Below, one piece after another: positions 8,794-17,350 of a stretch of 34,529 nt of DNA (position 1 is its first letter; every line of letters starts with the position of its first letter). The notes below the pieces were generated by a model. It was given only the letters and a program-made list of their open reading frames with translations. It had not been told where the DNA came from and did not search any database. Both the position numbers and the translations under genes were made by a program. The stretch is from Candidatus Methanocorpusculum faecipullorum. Its GTDB lineage: Archaea; Halobacteriota; Methanomicrobia; Methanomicrobiales; Methanocorpusculaceae. The stretch spans positions 1-34,529 of the forward strand of contig JAHLFR010000032.1 in the NCBI GenBank assembly GCA_018883755.1. The letters run 5' to 3'.

Positions 8794-9020
8794 AATTTTT
8801 TCCTCTGAATAATGATTTCATTGGCTTTGCGCCGCATGGTTACCATGCGCCGCGTAATTTTCCGTTACTTTCACTGAATAACACTGGAAACTGCTAATAG
8901 AGAATTGTTGGTTTTGTCAGTGACGGTTGTTTTGGCACAATTGCGCAAACAGTTCTAAGGGTTACCCAAAGAATGTTCACACGTCCCCCTCTCGGGACAT
9001 TGAAATGTATCTTTGTGTCG
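8794..9020 (-). promoter_or_regulatory. Leader of the mcr operon with stem-loops
   Basis: No gene is seen. If the TATA box at 9021-9030 is used, transcripts start near 8998 and carry a leader of about 205 bases. It includes a strong hairpin at 8829-8853, a palindrome GGGTTACCC at 8959-8967, a 5-bp stem GTCCC/GGGAC at 8983-8998 and a longer-range pair TCACTG (8871-8876) with CAGTGA (8918-8923). Long leaders of methanogenesis genes are known from other methanogens; the leader here is inferred from the TATA box. Confidence 0.5.
8829..8853 (-). promoter_or_regulatory. Stem-loop upstream of mcrB
   Basis: Left arm 8829-8839 pairs with right arm 8843-8853 (ten pairs, one mismatch at 8832/8850) around a 3-base loop. 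On the transcript it reads GCGGCGCATGG-TAA-CCATGCGGCGC. It ends about 35 bases before the mcrB start codon. A closely similar sequence occurs before rpl3 (30439-30470). Confidence 0.6.
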
Positions 9021-9030
9021 GGATATAAGT
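9021..9030 (-). promoter_or_regulatory. Probable mcr promoter TATA box
   Basis: On the minus strand ACTTATATCC forms a TATA box preceded by AGAAT, which may be the BRE. It is the best box in the gap before mcrB and would place the transcript start near 8998. Confidence 0.5.
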
Positions 9031-9261
9031 ATTCTCTTTAATGGGAGAGAAGGGAGATATCTGCGTTGTTTGCGACATCAAGGCAGAAAATGCGAAATTG
9101 GTAAATACTTTCTGGAATTTTTCGGGAAAGTTTCGGCCAAGTGTGACGAGACATCAAAGCAGGTAATACTTTGTGCGTTCGATAAAAGGGACAGTGATAA
9201 CACACCATGCGCCCCAATAAATCACGGTTTCTTTGACCGCGCACGGGAAAAAGGAGGTTTT
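9031..9261. other. Intergenic region between the mcr promoter and the surface protein gene
   Basis: I see no gene or clear signal here. A plus-strand open frame from 9013 reads across it but has no recognisable composition or homology and starts on top of the mcr promoter, so it is not annotated. Confidence 0.4.
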
Positions 9262-10176
9262 TTATCTCCGGAACAGAACAAGTGCTCCAAGGAGAGACAA
9301 AGTAACCAGGTAAACAGGGAGAGATGACTCTGTTGGAGAAGGTGTAGGTATCTCTGTAGTCGGTTCTGATGTTGTTTCTACGGGTGTTGGAGTGGTCGCT
9401 ACCGTAGTTGGAGGAATGGTCGTTACGGTAACAGAAGGAGTTGCTGTAGTTGGAGTTGATGTCGGGTTAGTGGTGATGCTCACACCAGGATCAGTTACAT
9501 CATTATACTCCATGGTGATGGAGTTGGATGTTGCCGCATAGTTGTGGAAGGAAGTCGGAGAACTCCACTCAGCATAAATCGTGGTGGTCTTACCCAGATC
9601 CTTTGGACGGAAGGATGCATTTGTCAGAACCTGAACACTGTCCACACGTATGTCAGCAAAACTATTGCCCGAGACATATGTGGTTTCAGAACCGTCTGCC
9701 CCTTTGAAGATGACATTTACCTCGGCATCAAGGTCAATGCCGCTCGGACCCACATGCGGTGAACTAATCTTGATCAGATACGCCTCAGTATCAAGGAATC
9801 CCCACTCCTGCACTGAAGAAACACCGTCTTTTGCAAGAACGATGTCAATGGAGAGATCAGGATAATAGATCAGAACTGTACCAAGCTTTGTCCCCGAACT
9901 GTTAATAACATCCCATGAACCGGTGTAATCACCAACAGAAGATGCGAGCAGGTTGAAATTATCAGGATCCTGAACAGAAATCATGTTGAGGACATTATTG
10001 TTTGACTTGTACTGCAGTTGTGCAGCACCAGAAAGATCACCGGTGAAATTTAGCTCATCCTCGTAAACAAAGATAGTACTCCCGGGGGAGACATCACGGG
10101 CAGCAGCCGGAGCTGCGGAAATACCTGCAGCAAGAAGGCAGATTACGAGGATCATAAGAATGTATTTTTTCTGCAT
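9262..10176 (-). CDS. Cell-surface protein, DUF3821-like, with Thr/Pro-rich stalk and C-terminal anchor
   Basis: This 304-residue protein looks secreted and membrane-anchored. Residues 1-26 are a signal peptide (MQKKYILMILVICLLAAG, ending near AAPAAA). The N-terminal domain (about 28-215), starting RDVSPGSTIFVYEDELNFTG, resembles the DUF3821 domain of Methanomicrobiales surface proteins. Residues about 230-280 are a Thr/Pro/Ser-rich spacer, probably heavily glycosylated, and the end is a membrane helix with a charged tail (LPVYLVTLSLLGALVLFRR), a common surface anchor in this order. It stands alone; GAGGAG precedes the ATG. The precise function is unknown; the domain name is from memory. Confidence 0.75.
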   Translation of the reverse strand: MQKKYILMILVICLLAAGISAAPAAARDVSPGSTIFVYEDELNFTGDLSGAAQLQYKSNNNVLNMISVQDPDNFNLLASSVGDYTGSWDVINSSGTKLGTVLIYYPDLSIDIVLAKDGVSSVQEWGFLDTEAYLIKISSPHVGPSGIDLDAEVNVIFKGADGSETTYVSGNSFADIRVDSVQVLTNASFRPKDLGKTTTIYAEWSSPTSFHNYAATSNSITMEYNDVTDPGVSITTNPTSTPTTATPSVTVTTIPPTTVATTPTPVETTSEPTTEIPTPSPTESSLPVYLVTLSLLGALVLFRR

Positions 10177-10219
10177 AAAATACTCCTCAAACGTATAAGG
10201 TGTATGTGGGCTCTCACGC

Positions 10220-10230
10220 TATAGATTATT
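10220..10230 (-). promoter_or_regulatory. Candidate promoter of the DUF3821-like gene
   Basis: On the minus strand AATAATCTATAG lies about 45-55 bases ahead of the start codon, predicting a leader of about 20 bases that just includes the GAGGAG ribosome binding site (10184-10189). No good leaderless-style box was found for the divergent trmY. Confidence 0.35.
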
Positions 10231-10368
10231 TGTGGAGAAAAAGAGCAACAGAAAGTACCTCTCTACAGCAATCACATCACTAACCCTGCAAATACACCAA
10301 AAAAGAATTCGGAACAAACCTACCGGGCGAACGTCTTATGCCGGTTAACAGCCAATATATATTCTCAC

Positions 10369-10938
10369 ATGCTCCGGTTTGCAATACTCGGCCACAAGGC
10401 TACAACATCCCCGGACTTCTCCTTAAACGACATGCCGGGAGGTGCCGGACGAATGGACGTTCTCTGTCGCTGCATCAACAGTTCATTCTTCCTCAGTCAC
10501 GATCTCCGCCGCAATACAGAGTGTTATCTAATCCTTGAAGGAGGCGAGCCGCACAAGACACTCCGGTTCTCCGGAGAGACGATCCGCTCACTGAACCCTG
10601 ACGAGCGAAGTGCCGGTGCACTGATCAAAAAAGGATTGAGTACTCCTGCAGAACCAGAGTTCAAGAAAGCCGCGGACGGAATTGCAATTCGATCAGCAGG
10701 CCTTGCAGAACTTTTACAGGAATTTTCCTTTGCGGTCCTTGATGAAAACGGTGAGGATATCCGGGAAGTAGAAACATTGCCGGAAAATTTCATCTTAAGC
10801 GATCACATGAACTTCACTGAAGAGGAGGAAGAACTATTGAAAGATCTTCCGCGGTACTCGGTCGGTCCCCGGGTACTGCATGCTGATCACACAATTACAG
10901 TGATCTTAAATGAGTTTGACCGGAGGGAGATATCATGA
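10369..10938 (+). CDS. trmY: tRNA (pseudouridine(54)-N(1))-methyltransferase
   Basis: TrmY is a SPOUT-class methyltransferase that adds a methyl group to N1 of pseudouridine 54 in the T-arm of tRNA, giving m1-psi54. The 189-residue product begins MLRFAILGHKATTSPDFSL and continues MPGGAGRMDVLCRCINSSFFLSHD (about 22-45), then SLNPDERSAGALIKKGL (about 73-90), all standard TrmY segments. Its stop overlaps the pus10 start by four bases (ATGA), and Pus10 makes the very pseudouridine that TrmY methylates. A TATATAT string lies only about 7-13 bases upstream, too close for a normal promoter to this ATG. Confidence 0.92.
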   Translation: MLRFAILGHKATTSPDFSLNDMPGGAGRMDVLCRCINSSFFLSHDLRRNTECYLILEGGEPHKTLRFSGETIRSLNPDERSAGALIKKGLSTPAEPEFKKAADGIAIRSAGLAELLQEFSFAVLDENGEDIREVETLPENFILSDHMNFTEEEEELLKDLPRYSVGPRVLHADHTITVILNEFDRREIS

Positions 10939-12176
10939 CAGATATTCTGGAGAAAGTACATCAGATTCTGGAGTACGGTGATATCTGTGATCACTGTTTG
11001 GGAAGGCTGTTTGCAAAACGATCGTTTGGCCTAACGAATGAACAGCGCGGACATGCACTGCGGGTTGCCCATGCCCTTGCATATAATATCCCATTTGTTC
11101 CCTATGAGAAAGGTACCTGCTGGATCTGTAACGATCTCTTCGACACTGTACCTGCATGGGCAGAAAAAGTGGCAACCGCCATGCAGGACATTGAGTACAG
11201 TACCTTTGTGATCGGTACACGCGTCCCGCCAATGATGAGCGAATCAGAAGAGATGATCTGGTCGGATCTTTCTCTGGAACAGCCCGAACCGATCAAATCG
11301 GAAATGAATCGTGAGGTGGGGAAAGCAGTATCCGCTCTGACCGGAAAACGAGGAGACCCAAAGAACCCTGAGATAACGGCGGTCCTGAACATCGCTGATG
11401 ACTGTGTGGAGCTGCAGATTGCATCCATCTACTTCTACGGCAGATACCTCAAGTATGAAAGAGGAATCCCACAGACGCACTGGGACTGCCGCGCATGCCG
11501 GGGAAAGGGATGTGAAAAGTGTAATTTCACCGGCAAACAGTATCCAACTTCCGTTGAAGAACTGATCGCAGAGGTTCCAAAACAGATGTTTGCTGCGGAA
11601 AACGGGGTATTACACGGATCCGGCAGAGAAGACATTGATGCACTGATGATAGGTACCGGCAGACCGTTTGTGATGGAGATGCAGAATCCAAAAATCCGAA
11701 ATGTAAATCTCCAGGAACTGGAATCAGCGATAAATACATTCGCCGCACCCCGCGTCCAGGTAAAGCTGGAACGGTGGTCCGATAAAAAGACGGTGGAAAT
11801 GCTTAAATCACACAAAGGGCATAAAACATACAGGATTCTGGTCGATATAGACGACAGTATCTCTCTTGAAACGGTTCAAAATGCGGTATCAAAGCTAAAA
11901 GGAGCTTTGATTCACCAGCGCACGCCTGAACGCGTAGCACATCGCAGAGCGGATCTTGTCAGAGAGAGAAGGGTCGTTGATATCGAGTGTCTCGGAATAG
12001 AGGATTCCCTCTTCCGCATCGAGGTTGTAGGAGAAGGAGGACTCTATATCAAAGAACTCGTATCAGGAGACGGAGGTAGAACAACTCCAAGTCTCGCTGA
12101 AATCCTCGCCGTCCCCGCCAAAGTTGTCGCGTTAGACGTGGTGCAGGTCGACGGAATTAATAATGGAGATGAGTAA
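10935..12176 (+). CDS. pus10: tRNA pseudouridine synthase Pus10 (positions 54 and 55)
   Basis: Pus10 converts uridine 54 and 55 of archaeal tRNAs to pseudouridine. The 413-residue protein has the N-terminal zinc-binding region with C18xxC21 and C62xxC65, a central domain, and the catalytic region [19 protein letters not shown] (about 230-248), where the GRED-x-D motif holds the catalytic aspartate. A further cysteine cluster, C185, C188, C193 and C196, lies in the middle. The C-terminus [20 protein letters not shown] is also characteristic. It overlaps trmY and is followed 2 bases later by rpl21e. Confidence 0.95.
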   Translation: MTDILEKVHQILEYGDICDHCLGRLFAKRSFGLTNEQRGHALRVAHALAYNIPFVPYEKGTCWICNDLFDTVPAWAEKVATAMQDIEYSTFVIGTRVPPMMSESEEMIWSDLSLEQPEPIKSEMNREVGKAVSALTGKRGDPKNPEITAVLNIADDCVELQIASIYFYGRYLKYERGIPQTHWDCRACRGKGCEKCNFTGKQYPTSVEELIAEVPKQMFAAENGVLHGSGREDIDALMIGTGRPFVMEMQNPKIRNVNLQELESAINTFAAPRVQVKLERWSDKKTVEMLKSHKGHKTYRILVDIDDSISLETVQNAVSKLKGALIHQRTPERVAHRRADLVRERRVVDIECLGIEDSLFRIEVVGEGGLYIKELVSGDGGRTTPSLAEILAVPAKVVALDVVQVDGINNGDE

Positions 12177-12178
12177 AA

Positions 12179-12472
12179 ATGGCAAAACATAATGGTATTA
12201 AGAAACGGACACGGTATAAGCTTCAGAAGGGTCTTCGTGAGCGGGGAATGCCGAACGTAACTTCGGTTATCCAGCACTTCGAAGAGGGTCAGAAGGTTCA
12301 CATCGTCATTGAGCCGAGCGTGCAGAAAGGCATGCCGCACCCGCGTTTCCACGGCAAGACCGGTACGGTCCTTGGCCAGCGCGGCCGTGCCTGGCTTCTT
12401 GAGATCAAAGACGGCAATGCAACCAAAGTGGTCATCTCCCGTCCACAGCACCTCAAGGCGCAGAAATATTAA
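12179..12472 (+). CDS. rpl21e: 50S ribosomal protein L21e
   Basis: This 97-residue basic protein is the archaeal/eukaryotic large-subunit protein eL21. It contains [19 protein letters not shown] at the start, then [23 protein letters not shown] (about 41-63), the hallmark region. GGAGATGAG within the end of pus10 serves as ribosome binding site. It lies between pus10 and rpoF, an arrangement seen in other Euryarchaeota. Confidence 0.97.
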   Translation: MAKHNGIKKRTRYKLQKGLRERGMPNVTSVIQHFEEGQKVHIVIEPSVQKGMPHPRFHGKTGTVLGQRGRAWLLEIKDGNATKVVISRPQHLKAQKY

Positions 12473-12514
12473 CCCCCAAATACTAATTTTACATTTATTT
12501 CAGGAGTCACAGGC

Positions 12515-12886
12515 ATGAAAGTGAAAAAAGTTATCAGCGAAGAAATGATGTCGCTGCCGGAACTTCGTGAGGTACTGATCTCGATTCGTGATCAGCGTGC
12601 CGGCGGAGACAGCGAGACGGAAACGTCTGCACGGACGATGTCGTACGAGCTGCGCAAGAGTATCGATCATGCCGACAGTCTCGGAAAGTGTGATCCCGCA
12701 ACCGCAAAAGTCCTTGTTGATGAGTTGAACGGTCTTGAAAAGATAAGACCGGAGATTGCCTACCGGATTGTCAATATCATGCCGGAGAGCCGTGACGAAC
12801 TTCGCGCAATCTACGCAAAGGAGCGATACACACTTCTTCCGGAGGATCTGGATCAGATCCTTGACATTCTCCGTCAGCATGCGTGA
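12515..12886 (+). CDS. rpoF: DNA-directed RNA polymerase subunit Rpo4 (RpoF)
   Basis: This 123-residue protein is the archaeal Rpb4 homologue, which forms the stalk of RNA polymerase together with Rpo7. It begins MKVKKVISEEMMSLPELREVL, and the C-terminal half has an HRDC-like helical pattern ending YTLLPEDLDQILDILRQH, as in the family. CAGGAG precedes the start. It is followed without gap by the DUF655 gene, its usual neighbour in Euryarchaeota. Confidence 0.95.
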   Translation: MKVKKVISEEMMSLPELREVLISIRDQRAGGDSETETSARTMSYELRKSIDHADSLGKCDPATAKVLVDELNGLEKIRPEIAYRIVNIMPESRDELRAIYAKERYTLLPEDLDQILDILRQHA

Positions 12887-12900
12887 GTGAGGTAGAGATA

Positions 12901-13479
12901 ATGCCTCCAAAAACCGAGAGAGCCGACAAAAAGGAAGTCGAAGCTATCGTATTGGATTTCCTTCAGTGGGGATATGCTGATGACAAACGCCCGTTAAACC
13001 AGCGTGAGCCGGTGATCCTTGCGGTCGGTACCGACCAGTTTAAACTACTGGAGCTGATTCCTAAACGGAACTACGCCATCAATCTGCACGACAAAGTGTA
13101 CATCGGAGATGGTGAACGGAAGGTTGTTGAACGGGTAAAGCGCCGGATCTCCTATGATGAACTGACCAATACCGCAAAAGGTGAACTTGAGCCGGTGATC
13201 TCAATGATCATCGCAGAGACCGAACCGCGGTTCGTAAAGTTCTATAACGAGGCGGTGCCCATCAGTCTGAAACTGCACATGTTAAATCTCCTTCCGGGTT
13301 TTGGAAAGAAGACTCTGACTGATACACTTACCGAGCGGCAGAAAAAACCGTTCGAGAGCTTTGAGGATATCCGCTCCCGGGTAAAAACGCTTGCGAAGCC
13401 GGAGAAGTTTATTCTTGAACGGATTATGCTGGAGCTGGAAAATCCGGACGAGAAGTATCATCTCTTCACGTCAAAATGA
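12901..13479 (+). CDS. DUF655 family protein (putative RNA- or DNA-binding, helix-hairpin-helix)
   Basis: This is a conserved archaeal DUF655 protein. It has VEAIVLDFLQWGYADDKRP near the start, an OB-like middle (KRNYAINLHDKVYIGDGER), and a C-terminal helix-hairpin-helix stretch (LNLLPGFGKKTLTDTLTERQ) suited to nucleic-acid binding. The ATG at 12901 was chosen because GAGGT lies 7 bases upstream; an in-frame GTG at 12883, overlapping the rpoF stop as GTGA, would add six residues and is a real alternative. It overlaps ksgA by four bases. The order rpoF-DUF655-ksgA is conserved, suggesting a role in ribosome or RNA biogenesis; the biochemical function is unknown. Confidence 0.88.
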   Translation: MPPKTERADKKEVEAIVLDFLQWGYADDKRPLNQREPVILAVGTDQFKLLELIPKRNYAINLHDKVYIGDGERKVVERVKRRISYDELTNTAKGELEPVISMIIAETEPRFVKFYNEAVPISLKLHMLNLLPGFGKKTLTDTLTERQKKPFESFEDIRSRVKTLAKPEKFILERIMLELENPDEKYHLFTSK

Positions 13480-14255
13480 AGGCTCCCAAAGATCAACATT
13501 TTTTGGTAGATGCAGATGCTGTTGCGCTGATTGCAGACACCGTTCCGGTATCCGACAGAAAGGTCCTTGAGATCGGACCCGGTGGCGGCGTACTGACAGA
13601 TGCTCTGTTACAGCGTGGTGCACTTGTCCGGGCGGTTGAGCTGGACGGAACCCTGATACCAAACCTTAACCGACGTTTTTCCGAGCAGATAAAATCAGGC
13701 CAGCTGGAAATAATTCGCGGGGATGCATCAAAAGTACCTCTGCCGGAATTTGAATTGGTTGTCGCAAACCTGCCGTACTCAATCTCCTCAAAAATCACCT
13801 TCCGGCTGCTGGAGATCGGATTTGAATCAGCAGTACTGATGTACCAGCTGGAGTTCGGGAAACGAATGATTGCGCCTCCGGGTAACAGTGAGTATGGAAG
13901 ACTCTCGGTGATGGCGCAGACATATGCGGAGGTGGAGATGGTTCTGGAACTCCCTCCTGAGGCATTCTCCCCGCCACCGGAGGTGTGGTCAATTGTGGTG
14001 AAGATCACACCACATGAACCACCGATACCAATTTGTGATCGGAAGGTTCACGCAACACTCGTCAGAGAACTGTTCTCCCACCGGAGAAAAACAATCAGAA
14101 ACGGACTGCGCGGAATGAGGAGCATCTACGGAGAACAACCGGTGACAAATCTTATTGCGACCCTCCCAGACGAGCTGCTTGAGATGCGCCCCGAGATGTT
14201 ATCGATCACAGATTTCATTGATCTTGCAAACAGACTCTCAGAACTGATTCCATGA
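13476..14255 (+). CDS. ksgA: 16S rRNA (adenine dimethyl)transferase KsgA/Dim1
   Basis: KsgA dimethylates two adjacent adenines in the 3'-terminal hairpin of 16S rRNA during small-subunit maturation. The 259-residue protein has the opening QHFLVDADA, SAM-binding motif LEIGPGGGVLT (31-41), the acidic ribose-binding residue Glu55, and the catalytic NLPYSIS (98-104). The C-terminus has the usual helical domain (LFSHRRKTIRNGLR). Start and stop overlap both neighbours by four bases (ATGA), so translation is coupled. Confidence 0.97.
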   Translation: MKAPKDQHFLVDADAVALIADTVPVSDRKVLEIGPGGGVLTDALLQRGALVRAVELDGTLIPNLNRRFSEQIKSGQLEIIRGDASKVPLPEFELVVANLPYSISSKITFRLLEIGFESAVLMYQLEFGKRMIAPPGNSEYGRLSVMAQTYAEVEMVLELPPEAFSPPPEVWSIVVKITPHEPPIPICDRKVHATLVRELFSHRRKTIRNGLRGMRSIYGEQPVTNLIATLPDELLEMRPEMLSITDFIDLANRLSELIP

Positions 14256-14827
14256 TACCGGATACCTCGCAGATCTATTTCCCGGCAGAGGATACACACC
14301 TGCTGATCCGCGCTGCCCTTGCAGAAGTCAAAGAGTCTGACCGGGTTTTGGAGGTCGGAACCGGTTCCGGCGCTGTTGCCAAGGCAGTAATGACCATTGC
14401 CAAGAAAACAGCAGCAACGGAGATCAATCCGCATGCCGCAGCATATGCCGCTGCCGAAGGTGTAGCTGTTGTCCGGGGAAACCTCCTGGATCCTATCCGC
14501 GGCGAGTTTGATCTGATTCTGTTTAATGCACCGTACCTCCCGACAACGCCGGAAGAGAGAATGAATGACTGGCTGGAGTTCGCGTTGGACGGAGGAGAGA
14601 CAGGACGCAAGGTAATTGAATGGTTTCTGCCTGCAGCAATCGATCATCTCTCGCTGTTTGGCAGAATTCTGCTGCTGGTTTCCTCGGAAACAGGGGTTCC
14701 GGAACTTCTTTCGCTGTGCAAACAGTACCGGATGATAGGAATTGTGGCAGATGCAGAGCGGATGGAGGACGGCGAGATGTTGTATGTTCTGCGGATCTCA
14801 CGGGACCTCTGCTGCATAGAGAGATGA
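14252..14827 (+). CDS. HemK2/Mtq2-like protein N5-glutamine methyltransferase
   Basis: This 191-residue class I methyltransferase has PAEDTHLLI (11-19), motif I LEVGTGSGAVA (33-43), and the catalytic NAPYLP (92-97), a variant of the NPPY motif of glutamine-side-chain methylases. PAEDT and the short length match the archaeal/eukaryotic HemK2 (Mtq2) group, which methylates the GGQ glutamine of class I release factor aRF1. Action on aRF1 is inferred from the family; other targets are possible. It overlaps ksgA by four bases and touches the next gene in the same way. Confidence 0.88.
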   Translation: MIPDTSQIYFPAEDTHLLIRAALAEVKESDRVLEVGTGSGAVAKAVMTIAKKTAATEINPHAAAYAAAEGVAVVRGNLLDPIRGEFDLILFNAPYLPTTPEERMNDWLEFALDGGETGRKVIEWFLPAAIDHLSLFGRILLLVSSETGVPELLSLCKQYRMIGIVADAERMEDGEMLYVLRISRDLCCIER

Positions 14828-15111
14828 CGGCAACCCTAACAGAAGAGATAAGTTATCAGGGACACCATTCTGTTGGTATGACAATCCAGAAGATTGAGTT
14901 TGGTGTCTCCGGCATGCACTGCGGAGGGTGTTCCGGCCATCTGACAACGATGCTTTCGGAACTGCCGGGTGTTGGCGACGTAAAGGTCGATCACGTTGCA
15001 GGTACTGCATCACTTACCGTTGACTCTGATCAGACAACATTTGACGATATCACAGACTGTGTTCTGGATGCAGGGTTTGATGTTGTACCTGACTCACTGA
15101 AAACTCTCTAA
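14824..15111 (+). CDS. Stand-alone heavy-metal-associated (HMA) domain protein
   Basis: The product is a single HMA domain with the metal-binding loop GMHCGGC (Cys33 and Cys36 in this numbering), the beta-alpha-beta-beta-alpha-beta pattern and the ending VLDAGFDVVPD. Such proteins carry Cu(I) or similar soft metals, usually to a P-type ATPase. I chose the ATG that overlaps the methylase stop as ATGA, in line with its neighbours, giving 95 residues; an internal ATG at 14878 gives a 77-residue protein that begins right at the domain (MTIQKIEFGVSG) and may be the true start. No ATPase or regulator lies nearby, so the metal is unknown. Confidence 0.8.
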   Translation: MTATLTEEISYQGHHSVGMTIQKIEFGVSGMHCGGCSGHLTTMLSELPGVGDVKVDHVAGTASLTVDSDQTTFDDITDCVLDAGFDVVPDSLKTL

Positions 15112-15135
15112 CCATTTTTCTTTTTCAGTTTTGTA
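15112..15135 (+). terminator. T-rich terminator after the HMA gene
   Basis: Directly after the stop, CCATTTTTCTTTTTCAGTTTTG provides three T tracts, a typical archaeal terminator. It probably ends the trmY-to-HMA transcript and separates the next gene. Confidence 0.5.
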
Positions 15136-15175
15136 TCCGACAAGTAATTACGCGAGTATCGTAATAATGGTAATT

Positions 15176-15520
15176 ATGGCAAGAACACTCTCCGAGCATG
15201 ACATTGCACTGCTCCTAAAACTGGCACCCGAGTGTGATACCCTGATCTGCAAAGGATCAGAGAACGCCTACCGTTCAATTCTTCCTCCGGTTGCAAACCA
15301 TTACGCAAAGGATGCCGATGACTTCGCAATACGGCTGAATCGTTTGACAGACGAGGAGTTTGTTGCTCTTGTTGATCTGATCCGGGAAGGAAAAGAGGGA
15401 ATTAGTTGCATCCCGGAAGAGTGTGTTGGTGTTTTAATCGAGCAGACACTTCGCCGTGTGGGACAGGATGCAGGAAACGAACTGTATGCCCTCTATGAGG
15501 CAGGAGCCCAGTGTCTGTAA
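15176..15520 (+). CDS. Hypothetical protein
   Basis: I do not recognise this 114-residue protein. It starts MARTLSEHDIALLLKLAPEC, is mostly helical by composition, acidic, lacks signal peptide or membrane spans, and has several cysteines (C20, C25, two near residues 78 and 83, and one near the C-terminus). Earlier in-frame starts (TTG 15131, ATG 15167) exist, but residues before MARTL look random. It is separated from the preceding genes by T tracts, converges with cmk, and may be a lineage-specific gene. Confidence 0.6.
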   Translation: MARTLSEHDIALLLKLAPECDTLICKGSENAYRSILPPVANHYAKDADDFAIRLNRLTDEEFVALVDLIREGKEGISCIPEECVGVLIEQTLRRVGQDAGNELYALYEAGAQCL

Positions 15521-15550
15521 AAATGATTGGAGAAAAGGTCTCTGAACAAC

Positions 15551-16087
15551 TCAGTTTTTCTTTGCAGAAATAATTGCCATCACTGACTCGGCAATGGCAA
15601 CGACCTCTTCCTGATTAAACGTCTCAGAGTTAATTACGAGATCATAGGGGGAGGGATCAGCGATGTCAATCTCGTAGTACTCCATGTACCGTGCTGCTTC
15701 ACAGGCTTCACGCTCAATGGTTGCGGAACATGCCTCCTCAGGAGTCAGATTTTCACGCTCGGCGATCCGCTCGGCACGGCAGTCCGGCGATGCATACAGC
15801 AGGATTTTCAGATCAGCATTTTCCACCATCCATCCGGCAAGACGCCCTTCCAGGATGATGTCGTCACTGGCTTCCCCAATCTCTTTCTGCCGGGCATCAA
15901 TCTTGAGATCAATCTCAGGGTTTTCTTCAGCAAGCTTTCCAAATGCTGCAAGATCCATCCCGTGTTCTTTAGCGAGACCACGGAAGACCTCACCAGCGGA
16001 GAGATAGCGGAGATTGTATTTCTCGGCAAGGGCTTTCCCAAGAGAGGTAGTCCCTGAGCCCGGGGATCCGCTGATCGTAATCCGCAT
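15551..16087 (-). CDS. cmk: Cytidylate kinase (archaeal type)
   Basis: Cmk phosphorylates CMP and dCMP. The 178-residue protein has the P-loop GSPGSGTTS (7-15), LSAGEVFRGLAKEHGMDL (about 30-47), typical of the short archaeal enzymes, and ILEGRLAGWM (about 78-87). It is the last gene of a three-gene unit adkA, EMC3-like, cmk, 3 bases after its neighbour. In many Euryarchaeota rpl34e lies before cmk and rpl14e after it; neither is present here. Confidence 0.95.
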   Translation of the reverse strand: MRITISGSPGSGTTSLGKALAEKYNLRYLSAGEVFRGLAKEHGMDLAAFGKLAEENPEIDLKIDARQKEIGEASDDIILEGRLAGWMVENADLKILLYASPDCRAERIAERENLTPEEACSATIEREACEAARYMEYYEIDIADPSPYDLVINSETFNQEEVVAIAESVMAIISAKKN

Positions 16088-16090
16088 CGA

Positions 16091-16720
16091 TTACATGCCT
16101 CCAATATTGAGGGCTTTTCTGATGACCTGACTGACCGTAATGGAACAGAGCATATACCAGAGAATCCAAAGCGGGAAGAATCCAAGGTACATATCTAAAT
16201 AACTGGAGAGTCCTGCAAACGGAAGGATAATGGCATTGCTCAGATCCGCGTGTGCCATGGTCAGATCAACATTATGCGGGATGTGTTCGATCAGCCAGAA
16301 GAAGATCGGAACCGTCAGAACGAGGATGTAAGCCATGGGTTTGAACTGCTGCTGACTCATCTCCATCTGTTCAGCCATCATTGCCTGCTGGCGCGCCTGC
16401 ATCTTCTTGATGGCTTTCTCATCACCGGAACGCTGTGCTTCACGGAACAGGACGTTGAACTCCTTGAATTTTTCCTGATTCTCACGCATCTTTTCATAGT
16501 CGATGGTGTACTTCTGAATCAGCGAGGAGTACAAACCTGTAAGTGTTGCAAGGATCAGGACAAGTGCAAAGAACGGAAGACCAAGAGCGGCAAAGGGACC
16601 AATTACAATATCAACAATGCCGGAGATGAAAGTACGTGCTTCCTGCCAGCTGTAGAGAGGTATCATACCTAATACTACAGCAAGGGCGATGTACATTCCG
16701 TACTTTTTGCCGAATTCCAT
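16091..16720 (-). CDS. EMC3/DUF106-like archaeal YidC/Oxa1-superfamily membrane insertase
   Basis: This 209-residue protein belongs to the archaeal DUF106 family, related to YidC, Get1, EMC3 and TMCO1, which helps insert membrane proteins. It has an N-terminal membrane helix (about 8-25), a second near 45-65, a long cytoplasmic charged helical region rich in Gln and Met (MQARQQAMMAEQMEMSQQQF, about 106-125), and at least two further hydrophobic spans (about 128-145 and 180-195). Its place beside adk and secY in archaeal genomes fits co-operation with the Sec translocon. Confidence 0.9.
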   Translation of the reverse strand: MEFGKKYGMYIALAVVLGMIPLYSWQEARTFISGIVDIVIGPFAALGLPFFALVLILATLTGLYSSLIQKYTIDYEKMRENQEKFKEFNVLFREAQRSGDEKAIKKMQARQQAMMAEQMEMSQQQFKPMAYILVLTVPIFFWLIEHIPHNVDLTMAHADLSNAIILPFAGLSSYLDMYLGFFPLWILWYMLCSITVSQVIRKALNIGGM

Positions 16721-16726
16721 GAAAGG

Positions 16727-17305
<579 letters not shown>

Positions 17306-17350
17306 TCACTTTTCCTATGTGAGAATCGTTTAAACGTTGGTGAGACAGGA

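Noticed and set aside
9013-9327. Plus-strand open frame of 104 codons between mcrB and the surface protein
   Set aside because: It overlaps the mcr promoter and the end of the surface protein gene, has no ribosome binding site and no recognisable features.
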